Part shown: positions 55,039-64,000 of the stretch, in pieces
Position numbering within the stretch: position 1 is the stretch's first letter
How the letters are laid out: every line of letters starts with the position of its first letter
Origin: Gremmenia infestans
Taxonomy: Eukaryota > Ascomycota > Leotiomycetes > Helotiales > Hamatocanthoscyphaceae
DNA: 64,000 nt
Assembly: GCA_032629725.1 (NCBI GenBank)
Contig: JAFEVB010000002.1
Coordinates: 3,968,001-4,032,000 of the forward strand
Direction: 5' to 3'
The notes under the pieces: generated by a model
Databases searched by the model: none
The model's input: the letters and a program-made list of their open reading frames with translations, nothing else
What the model was told of the DNA's origin: nothing
Made by a program: the position numbers and the translations under genes

Positions 55039-56012
55039 TGTATTCTGTAGCTGTTTACTAATGTCTTAGAGGATGGCGCAATGTCTTTGACACCTGTTTC
55101 TATTATGATATTTACAGTTCCAGGTTGTCAAGAGAGTCAAATTCAAAAGATAAGCCTGCCCTAAAGATACCCAGCTCGGTCCAGCAGATTAGTAAGCTGG
55201 CTCGGGATATCTTAAAAGTGGGACAAACGACACACTACTTCTCTACTCAGGAGTAGTTGTGTTAGTTTGTAGTTTGGCAGTAGTCAGCGAGATCTTTCAA
55301 GAATGGCAAATGCTTATCACGGACATTTCATTTCAAGTTTCACTTGAGGATCGATTATGAGGGTCAACCTCCTATCTCCCGCAGCTATTTTAAGAATATG
55401 CAGATCACAGCGGAGCGGAATTATAGAGTGGCGCTACACATACTGCCTTAAATGTAAACGATATCTGGAAATTAAGATATGAATCCCATGTAATCGCATC
55501 TTGCACTATTCCTCGACAACTTTCAATGATATATTTCGAGACAAGGACATACCTCCGTATATAAGCAGTCCGGGAACTACCCAAAACAGACCGGATGTCG
55601 CCCACGCATAAATAGATCTCACAAACATCACATCATCGCAAAATTCAGACGTCTTCAAATCTCTCGTCAATTCAAATTCTTCCTCCTCCATTCATTTACC
55701 CAACCATCGATCCTAAAACACCGCGCAATGCGATGCGGTGCTAGAAGACCTAGCTAGCGTATCCTATTCACACACATTAAAAGCGACATAACGTCTAGAT
55801 ACATAGATACAAAAGAGAAGTTGATCTGCCAAGATCTGGTATCGATTTTCCTACTGCTCGCTTTTGAATGCAAGAAAAAGTGTCTGTGCCATGCAGGTGC
55901 AGGCATTCATAGACGGCATAAAACGTGTTCAGACCTCCGAGGGAATGTACAGAAATGAACGAAGATTGAGGACCGGTATAGTAAAATTGTATGAGAGCAA
56001 AATGTATTAATC
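55039..56012. other. Intergenic, 1.0 kb
   Basis: Contains a minus frame of 61 codons (55506-55691) with an acidic start (MEEEEFELTRDLKTSEF) and one hydrophobic stretch. It has no supporting evidence and is not called. Otherwise flanking DNA. Confidence 0.3.
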
Positions 56013-59000
56013 TCAAGAGGCGTGAGTCTGGTAGGCTCCTTGGAGTACTATCCGCAGCTCTCGTTAGTATGGGTCATTATGTTCATCAGGAGAGGCAAAC
56101 ATACCTTCAAGTATACGCCCCTGCCCCAATCGATCCTCACACGCAATCTGTAACCCCCCTGCTCCACCCTCCACAAAATCTAGCACAACACTATTCGGCA
56201 GCTCCTCCATCTCCACATCCGGAATAGACGGCATTCTAAACTCGCTAAGATGGAATTTCCTGGTCGCGCCAACGCTCGCTTTTCCTTTTCCGTTTCCACT
56301 AGCTGTAAGCGCGGGGGACAGAATGAGGTAGCCTGAGGGATCGAGGAGCATGGACCGGCGTTTCCAGAGTAGAGTATCAGGGAATTGGACGTTGACGTCG
56401 CCGATGTTGATGCTTGGCGTAGGAGTTGTTGTAGAAGGGCCTGAAGAGATGAGAGAGCGCGAATCGTTGCCGTTAAGCGGCTCGGATTCTTCGCGTACGG
56501 TGGGAGATACGGCGTGAGAGATGGCTTTGCGACCTGAAGAGAGCGAAGAGGACATACGACGCAGCATGCGGCTTGTTCTGTTCGACTTCTTTTCTTTTTC
56601 GTCGCTCGAAGAATTGGCGGTTGGGGGAGGTGATAGTGAGTCATTGGGGGTACGGCTGCCTGTGGAAAGACGACTGCTTACAGACTCGGATCGTTTGTGA
56701 ACAGGCGATGCGGCGTGCGTGGAAGGTGGGCGTGAAGGAGACATTACCGATGGAGGACGAGATGAGGATCGGACGCTCGGCGACGATATCGAAGATACAA
56801 ACTCGATTGACCGGCGTCGGTCTGCGAAGGATTGCCTGCCCTCACTAATCAGATCTTTGACGATCGAGATAGATGATCGTCGATTCTTGGCTGTCGTATT
56901 GGTAGTATTAGAGGAAGAGGAGAGTCTTCTCTCTCTGGAAAGTCTTCTCTCTTGAATCGTCTCTTTTTCTTTAGGATGTTCGGGAATAGCTTTCTGATGG
57001 TCGATGACTAAAGGAGATTGCTTCAAGTCTAAAGGAGCATATTCCGAAGCGGGTTTACCATTTTCTGGTGGAAAAGGCGAAGCTGGATCGCGAATGATTC
57101 GAGCTGTGACTGAGATAGACTCCGGCCGTGACCGTACCGGCGGCATCATGGGAACAGGACTGACTTCAAAAGTATTGACCCGATTCTTAATCGACTTAGA
57201 CCTATCTCGCAGTGTAAATGCCTCCGGTGAAGATTCGCGAGACGCATCTGTAAAATCGCCTGGTGAAGGTGTATTCTTGTTCAACGAGTTTGTTCGATCA
57301 GCAATGGATGGGGACGTGCCTCGACCATTGCTTTTCCGTACGGAAAAGAAGGCAGGAGCTGCTCCTAGCGTAGTACCAGTTGCAGGGGCCGCAGCTATTC
57401 CAGGAGCTGTGGTAGCCTTTTCTAGGGCTTTTATTCTTTGGGAAATTCCTGAGCCAAGGTTGACCTTCTTGATTACTGGCTTGTTGGCTTCTTGGTTGAT
57501 CTTGTTCAAGAATGCAGCCGACGCAGATACAGCACGTGAAGTCTCGAATTTTGGAGGAACTCCCAATAATGAAGAATCCTCCTTTCTGCCCGTCGGATTC
57601 GATACAACACGAGAAACCCTATTGCGCCAGCTTTCCCTTTTCTTGGGACTTGTCGTTGGGAATACGGGATTAATAGGTGACTTTGAAACGGAAATTGGCT
57701 GCGCTTCCTGTACCACTGCTGAATCCAGCTCATCCATAAGATCGTCATCTGAAGAAAAGTTCGCCTCGGTGGTATGGCCGCTTTGGTCTGTAAAATCAAG
57801 ATCTGTCCGAATGTGCTCAATGCTTTTGCGCTTCTTTCGTTTCTTCGACGGCGTCCCATCATTCTCCTGGTCATTATCCGCAAACGATCTTTTGGTATCC
57901 GCAGAAAATGTGCTTCCAACGGGCGACTGTTGAGAAGCTATAACAGTTGAGTTATCTGACACATCTGACAGAGGGAGTGGCTCCGTTGGTACCTCGGGAG
58001 CTTTGTCGCCGCCCTTGAGGTTGTTCATACTGAACTTGGATCTTGGAATATTATCCGCCTCGCGAACTTCGTCGCTGCCTTTGAACATGTCCATATCAAA
58101 TTTAGGTCCTGGGATTTTATTTGTCTTGGGAACTATGTTGTCGCCATTAAGGTTGTCCATACTAAACCTGGATCTTGGGATGTTGGTCTTCGAATCTGAC
58201 TTCGTAGGGGCCAATGGCTCTTGTACATTTTCGGGAGTTTCGGTCCTGGCTTTCTCTGCTTCGACGACTGGTGAATTATCTGGGGCAGTCTCGTCCGCAA
58301 AAAAGTGCTGAATGAACTTGGATCTTGGAATGTTCACTTCCTTAATCTCCGACTGGGTGGGAAACCCTGGCTCCGGTATGCTGTCATCAAGGACTTCAGT
58401 TCTTGGTTCGTCCGCCACAGTTTCAACCACAGACGAATCGACTGGTGGAAGCTCTTGCATGATCGGATCATCTAATCTTGCAAGTGTGGCAACTGGGGTA
58501 GTTTCTTCGGATTCTTCCACCTCTTCTGTAGGTTTCGCTGAGACTACAGCTCTAGAGGGTGGTTGATATGTCATCGGCAGCAGTTGTTCTGTATCGGCGG
58601 GAACTGCCCCTTTTCCCTCAACTTCCACAAACTCAGGAAGCTTCGATTCCAACGGCGATTCCTCAATTATAGATACCGGTTTCAAAGTGCTTGTTTCTTG
58701 GACAGTTTCATCCGTAGATTCCGAAATCGACGAAGCTCTCGTTGAAGCTGTCTGTTCGGAAGGTCCAATAGGTGAAACAGGGTATGAATCCGATCTCGTA
58801 GCATCCGACTCGTCGGTTTTCAACGTTGAACTAGCATCAAAAGCAATTCCGGAGTCATCTTCCTTGGCCATATCATTCAGCATGGCCAATGTATCATGAA
58901 CCTCTTTCGGTGCACCAGAACCCCTGTTTCCCCCGTTTGTCGCGAATGCAGGACTTGTGAGACCCTCGGGTGAGGTTGGCGATAGTGGCTCTGCAGGGGC

Positions 59001-60279
59001 GGCTGCGCTCTTTTGCCGTTTCCGCATTTCCAGAGCTTTCATTAATCGTGCCTTTTCGGGCGTAATTCTTGGCGTGAGAGGAGTAGATGATATAGCTTTG
59101 ATCGAGGGGTTAGGGCTTGTTGGCGGCCTTCCACCGCTGGTGTGTGGCCGCATGGGGGTTGAGTGTGACATGCCAGGAATAGGTGGAGGAGAGATCGTCA
59201 TACTTGGAGTCTCGGTGCCGTAGACTGAAGTAGGCCTAGGTGATCGCCCTCCTCTCTTCGATCCTTTTGAAGCGACCTTAAGACCAGCTGGAAGTGTAGA
59301 GACTGGCCGGTAAGAGCCTGCTCCAGACGCATGCGACGTATGCGGCCTTGACCCTCCCACATCCAGTGAAGGCCGAGGTCCCAACTTTACCTTCGGCTTT
59401 CCATTTGAGCCGTAAGAGCTAAAACTGTACATGTCTGGTCTTGTTGATTGAGAAGATTTTCGCGGTGGTGCTTCATCAACTGTCTGCGTAGGGGAGCGTG
59501 GAGGTGGAGGTTCTGTATGGAGCGCGTCATCTGTGATTGTTGATCGGTGGGCCGTCGTAGATGGTAGTGTATCAGGCGGAGCACTATTATGTGCAGATTC
59601 TGGAGCCCCAGAAACCGAACCTACCTTTGTAGTCGGCGGATGCTCTTCCATCACTGTCGACTGTCTCTTGCGATTGTCTTCCTCTTCATCCTCAGCAATC
59701 TCCATCAACCTTCGTCTCCGCAGAGAACTAGTTGAGGACGATGTAGAGCCAGATGCGGTATGTAGGGAGCAGGCGGCTGAAAGCTTGGTGTCTCGAAGCT
59801 CTTTGGGGTGGTTTATTTCGAATATAGTATCGTGGGGGGAGAATCGGTCTGTAACGGCAGTAAAGTGGACGGAAACGCGTGCTACATATTTATTAGATCC
59901 CATACAAGGTATATCGTATTGATAAGGGCAGGATACTCACCCTGCACAAGTCTCGAGCAATCCTCGGGCACATATTTGATGACCACATTTCTTCGTCTAT
60001 ACCGCAGAAACCCAAACAGAGGAGAGGGTTCCTCGTAACTCGCTATGGCATTTCGGATCTCCACAATCCCTCCATTGCCCCGTCCCAGCAGCTCGATCTC
60101 ATCGCGGGCGGTATACTTGAGGAGGAACCTGTGAAAATACCAGTAAGTTCTCTGTGCAACAGTCTCCTGGGCGCCAGTTCCAGTTGCAAGGGCAAGGTAG
60201 CTTACCATCCTCCAGGTTCCGCTGCAGCAATATCATGCGCCTCTTTGACCTTCACATCATCCAACCCATTCAGCGACAT
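56013..60279 (-). CDS. Large ADF-homology (drebrin/coactosin-like) domain protein
   Basis: Exons 60206-60279, 59941-60128, 56105-59881 and 56013-56047 give 1,357 residues with consistent phases. The N-terminal 130 residues form an ADF-H domain: EAHDIAAAEPGGWFLLKYTA, SPLFGFLRYRRRNVVIKYVP, and DRFSPHDTIFEI. This domain binds actin in coactosin- and Abp1-like proteins. The rest is a long disordered region rich in Ser, Pro, Thr and Glu with nuclear-type basic patches (SKKRKKRKS). About residues 600-705 hold four tandem-like copies of an IPRSKF motif. The C-terminal block (DTLLWKRRSMLLDPSGYLIL, then SVVLDFVEGGAGGLQIACED) resembles a folded domain and ends VLQGAYQTHAS. Its probable role is cortical actin organisation or endocytosis, perhaps under kinase control. 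The last exon of 35 nt was chosen because RILEVLQGAYQTHAS fits the family ending. Confidence 0.82.
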
Positions 60280-61499
60280 TGCCCCCTCCTTCTGCCTATC
60301 CAACAATTGTTTTCGTGGTGGTTCGTTGTCTCTATCATGCGCTGATATGATGCTTTAATTCGAGATTCGCAATTTCAGGGGTAAGAACATTGACACGCCG
60401 GGTGCAACTGATCTGCCGCTGTGGGCAGTATCAAGCCATTTCCCAACGAACTGTATTGCTATGCGATTGCAATTAAAAGCCAGCTTAATGTATGGAATAA
60501 TAACAAAAGTGTGAGCGCTGTTGTTTTGAAGGACTCCAAAAATTGTGCAGTCTCACTCTCTTGCAGGAGTTTCCCAATGGGGCCTTAGCGCTACGGCAAT
60601 ATGTTACTTTAGCTCCGGTTGGCACCGCCTTTGAATTATTGACGCTATTCCAGGTAGCTAAGCTGTTGATCTATTGATCGCCGCGGAGAGGGAGAAAAGG
60701 AGTCGTTCTGATCATGTTATTTGCAAAAGAACTTCCTTCGGGACAGCAGTCTGAAAATTGTTCCGCATATGTACTTTGTTGCTTACAATCTGATCGTTCA
60801 TGCACCACTATCTCTTTCACGCACAACATGCAACATAGGGCGTTCGGGTTAGAAAATCATCCGCTTTGACCCCGAACACTCCGATCCATTCATTCAGTAC
60901 GCACGGAGCTTTTTCACAAAACAATTGGATGAGTTAGCCAATGGTAGGTGGTGTTTGGAATTTCCGCGGTTTGGAGGCTGTCAATATCCCCATGTTTTTG
61001 GCAATGGGAGGGCCGGGATTGATCAAGTACCGTAGGATGTTGTCTGCTGGTTGGATCTGAAAATGGATCCTGGATTTCTTCCTCTGCGGGATCCGCTGGT
61101 GATCCTGAAGATACGCAATGGGGATACATTATTCAAAAGGGATATTCTTTCATTTCAGTTCCTGGATCACCGGATCCTGTACTAATGTTGTATGAAAATG
61201 TGATAGCCTTGCCTTCTCCGAGCCGTATGTTGTGGAGAAGAAGCAGTTGCCGCAGCAGCTGCAATCGCATAGCGACATCTGGGGATGCCATAGAATACAC
61301 TCATAGTTTGATGTCATGTACAATTTCGTCTTGCCAAATGTTAAATCATATATCACAATACAATCAAAGGCAAATTGAGCCCAGCGCGAATCTACTGGTA
61401 CTAACATAACATGTCCTCGTCATATCCAAATTGCTTCTAGAAGTGTTTACATGATCAAACTCTAGTAGAAGTACCTTCACAATAGCTCTACCAACCAGA
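60280..61499. other. Intergenic, 1.2 kb
   Basis: 5' region of the ADF-H gene and 3' region of the next minus-strand gene. Only short frames occur, with no RNA fold recognised. Confidence 0.35.
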
Positions 61500-63130
61500 T
61501 CATCCCCACCTAGCGCGACTCGCATAGTCATAAGCATCTTCACTGCGGTTTGTCCACTGTTCTTCAGGGTCTATGCGAGAACCCCATGCCTGCTCGGATG
61601 TCTTTACACCAGTGAAGCGGCACTCGCCGATGAAATCACACTTGAAAGTCCATGACAACTCATTACCTTTGCTACTGAAGGTAATCTGTCCCGTAGTTTT
61701 GTCTGATCCTAGTTGTATCTCTCCTTCACCAGTCTCCTTTTCCCGCCATCGATACCGCCAGGTAGGCCGCCGCGCAGTCGGGTTATCGCTAGGTGAAAGG
61801 TAGAAATCGCTGGCAGTATATGTCTCACCGGGTTCAGTTTCCCCCGAGTATGAGGGCAAGTCAGCCATGTCGACGTCGCCATCAGCATCTTCGTCCCGCT
61901 TCCTTTTATTTGAAGTCCCGGATCTTTCCGACTTCGGGATGGGAATTGGTTCTTCAAATCTCATAACACCTGTGACAATTCTAACATGAAAGATGGCATA
62001 CATCTGGTGATGACCGTTCTTTTTCTCCAAGCAGATGTCCAATGTTGGAGAGGGGTCATCACCTTCGTATCACCAGCCACACTCAATCCCAGGACAATTG
62101 ATAATCCATGATCCTCGTACGTCCCAAGCATGTTTGCCCTTAGCGAATTTGCTGGCTGATGGTTCAACTTGTCTAGATTCTGTAGATGGGGGTGGAGATT
62201 GGAAGACCGATTTTCTAGCAGTTTGCTTCGGCCGAGATTTCGGAGCCGCAGGTAGAAGTTCATATTCACTCGGTGATGATTCTGGGAATGCATTCTTCCT
62301 TGCGGTCTGCTTCTTCTGGGGCGCTTTAGCACCGCGCGGCTCGCTTGGCTTTGGCTTTTGTGTGACTGGAGCTTTCGGTGTTGAACTCGAAGCTGGATGG
62401 AGCGTTTTGGACTTCACCGCTGATTCTCCCACGCTGTTTGAGACCTTTGCTTTCTTGGCCTTTGGCTCCCCGCCGCCAGTATTTGACCCAGTTGCTCCCT
62501 TCTCAATGTCCCGCATCTGATTCCAAACGGCATCCCTAGTCCTCCCAATGATTATCCATCTATCAGGACTAGGCTTCTTGCCACCTGTCCAGGGCGCATC
62601 AACAGATACCGTCTCCAGGTTGACATTTCCCGCTGCTGTAGCCAGGGCAAGCCGAACATCCTGAGGGCTCTTGAGCACTACGATATCCAGATTCGCAGGC
62701 CTGCCAGTAGCCCCTTTAGGGAATGCTTCAGCCAAGTACTTCGTGGGGTTGGCCTTGGCTTTTTGCTCAGCCTTCTTCAACGAGTTCCATTTGCTGTCCT
62801 GCGCAGCTTTGTTCTTTTTCTTGAACTCCTTATTCAACTCTGTCTCTGCAATTTTCAGTTCTGGCAGGATCTTCTTCTTTGCTTCTCGCAGACAGAGCTG
62901 TAAATCACTAATTGCACCTGATTGATTCAATCCTCGAAATGCGCATTGGGCTTTCCAATATGAAACTGGTTTCTTTTCGACTTCTTTTGGCTGTGGATTT
63001 GCTTTGGTAGCTTTTGGGGGCAGGAATCTTTCGGGGTGAGGATCGTAGGGGATGTCGTCTTTTAAAAGACCCTCGCCGGAGCAGCTAAATTTGAGGGACT
63101 TGTGCACATGTTCGAGCGGGGGGGAATGAC
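61500..63130 (-). CDS. Lys-rich nuclear-type protein whose frame is split by an in-frame TGA
   Basis: Two open stretches in the same frame (62073-63130 and 61500-62069) are separated only by TGA at 62070-62072. The upstream part has SYWKAQCAFRGLNQSGAISD, a SAP-like helix pair, then a Lys-rich coiled coil (KKKILPELKIAETELNKEF). Low-complexity Ser/Pro/Lys linkers (KKAKVSNS, PKKKQTARKN) follow. The break falls inside what looks like one beta-rich domain: DVRGSWIINCPGIECGW, then the stop, then YEGDDPSPTLDICLEKKNG and MYAIFHVRIVTGVMRFEE. The domain ends FKCDFIGECRFTGVKTSEQA. No GT-AG intron of plausible length removes the TGA. I cannot place the start codon; the upstream frame continues to 63386 through sequence that looks non-coding, so a small 5' exon is likely. 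Function unknown. Confidence 0.55.
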
Positions 63131-63415
63131 GATTGCATGAAGGTCTACCATTGCGAGTGAGTTTAAGAATTAATTTATGATGAAAAGGTTGCTTGATATC
63201 TCCCTCTGCTTGTCTTGTATCGTAGGGGGACGCGAAGCTAGGACGTTGTAGTACGTGTCCCCGTGATCTTAGCAGGGATTGACATTTAGCGTGCTTTTTA
63301 GGATTGAAAAGTTGTACTTGAAAGCTCGCCGTCACAAGCTCAACCACTAGAAGCTCATTCACGCCCCAAATCACCCAACACTTCATACCTCCCGCTCTAT
63401 CGCAAATAACTCAAA
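63131..63415. promoter_or_regulatory. Divergent upstream region of TOM22 and the Lys-rich protein gene
   Basis: Under 300 bp between the two genes, which are transcribed away from each other. It presumably contains both promoters and possibly a 5' exon of the left gene. No TATA box is obvious. Confidence 0.35.
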
Positions 63416-64000
63416 ATGGTCGAATTAGTAGAAGTCGAGGACGAGTCCTTCGAGAATAAGCAGGCCGGCCCCGAGTACGACGACGATGACTACTCTGATA
63501 CCGGTACGCTGCATATACCTGTCCTCATCTGCCTGCCTCATTACTAACAGTCAACACAGACTCTGAAATCTCTACAGACGACGAAGACGAAGTTCCCGAA
63601 GAAGAAACTCTCGCCGATAGACTCCTGGCCCTTCGCGACATAATCCCCCCTACTACCCGAACCTACATCTCCAACACGGTCGAGACAACAACCAGTTGGG
63701 TCAAATCAGGGCTCTTGCTCAGTGGCAAGACACTATGGATTGTGAGCACGAGTGCGCTGTTATTAGGCGTGCCCTATGCATTGGCCTTTGCCGAGGAGCA
63801 GGGCGTGATGGATTACGAGAATGAGCAGAAGGCGAGGGAACAAGGGGCTTCGGTATGTATACACTTTCTGGGCTTGCTTGGCACTATATGAGGCGTCCGG
63901 ACATGAAGGATATGCTAATATTGAACTCAGGTTTTCAACGCTGACCCTACAGCGACTGGGCAATTGGGACAGTTGAACGCCCAACTTAATGGCCAAGCGA
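63416..64000 (+). CDS. TOM22: TOM22, mitochondrial import receptor subunit (3' end outside window)
   Basis: Exons 63416-63503, 63560-63852 and 63931 to the window edge. The N-terminal cytosolic part is strongly acidic (MVELVEVEDESFENK, YDDDDYSDT, STDDEDEVPEEE), as expected of the presequence-binding receptor domain. The conserved LADRLLALRDIIPPTTRTYI block comes next. A single transmembrane span follows at about residues 90-110 (LLLSGKTLWIVSTSALLLGV) with the conserved Pro in it. The intermembrane-space tail continues as VFNADPTATGQLGQL until the edge. Tom22 is the central organiser of the outer-membrane TOM complex, docking Tom20 and Tom70. Intron phases agree with the protein family. Confidence 0.92.

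Noticed and set aside
55506..55691. 61-codon minus frame with an acidic start and one hydrophobic stretch
   Set aside because: Could be a small membrane protein, but there is no supporting context, splice pattern or recognisable family.
57004..57933. Plus-strand frame of 309 codons
   Set aside because: Antisense shadow of the Ser-rich region of the large ADF-H protein.
1..64000. CRISPR arrays, operons or other prokaryotic systems
   Set aside because: Spliced genes and eukaryotic families throughout; no regularly spaced direct repeats with unique spacers were seen.

Overview
The window is nuclear DNA of a filamentous ascomycete (Pezizomycotina). Genes on both strands are split by short introns of about 45-140 nt with GT(AAGT)...AG borders. 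SDA1, TOM22 and a nuclear tRNA are present. There are typical fungal families (Zn2Cys6 regulators, DHA2 drug exporter, GH76, GH28, oxalate decarboxylase), and AT-rich islands and a stop-riddled transposon look like repeat-induced point mutation (RIP). The mix of secreted pectin- and oxalate-degrading enzymes suggests a plant-associated or litter species, perhaps Leotiomycetes; that placement is inference. All exon models were read by eye and joined by reading frame and family expectation.

Layout. 0-2 kb: 5' part of SDA1 (minus), then tRNA-Arg(UCG). 2.6-8.5 kb: a small membrane protein, then a Zn2Cys6 regulator divergent from a 14-TM MFS exporter, an apparent regulator/exporter pair. 9.7-11.5 kb: GH76 mannanase-like gene with a one-base frameshift. 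13.3-20.8 kb: multispanning membrane protein, a 662-bp non-autonomous transposon, an O-fucosyltransferase-like type II membrane protein, an ABM-domain small protein and an ABHD12-like hydrolase. 20.9-24.7 kb: an orphan membrane protein and a second Zn2Cys6 regulator whose zinc cluster needs a 10-nt microexon. 26.3-32.6 kb: AIG2/GGCT-like protein, GH28 rhamnogalacturonase, a 449-bp TIR element and a secreted SBP56-like protein with a frameshift. 34.6-46.5 kb: secreted oxalate decarboxylase, a Cys-rich cell-surface protein, two orphans and a J-domain protein. 47.9-49.7 kb: a degenerate Fot1/pogo transposon.

50.2-55.0 kb is a decaying locus. A transporter and an aminotransferase face away from each other, and both lack their 5' ends at one shared junction near 51,510-51,547. 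They are followed by a Zn2Cys6 regulator with several apparent frameshifts. I read this as the remnant of a small catabolic or biosynthetic cluster that lost its bidirectional promoter. 56.0-60.3 kb: a 1,357-residue ADF-homology protein. 61.5-63.1 kb: a nuclear-looking protein whose frame is split by one TGA. 63.4 kb to the edge: TOM22.

The most unusual items are the headless gene pair, the transposon with a 9-bp target duplication and 30-bp iterated ends, the microexons, and several one-base breaks that could be real decay or assembly error.
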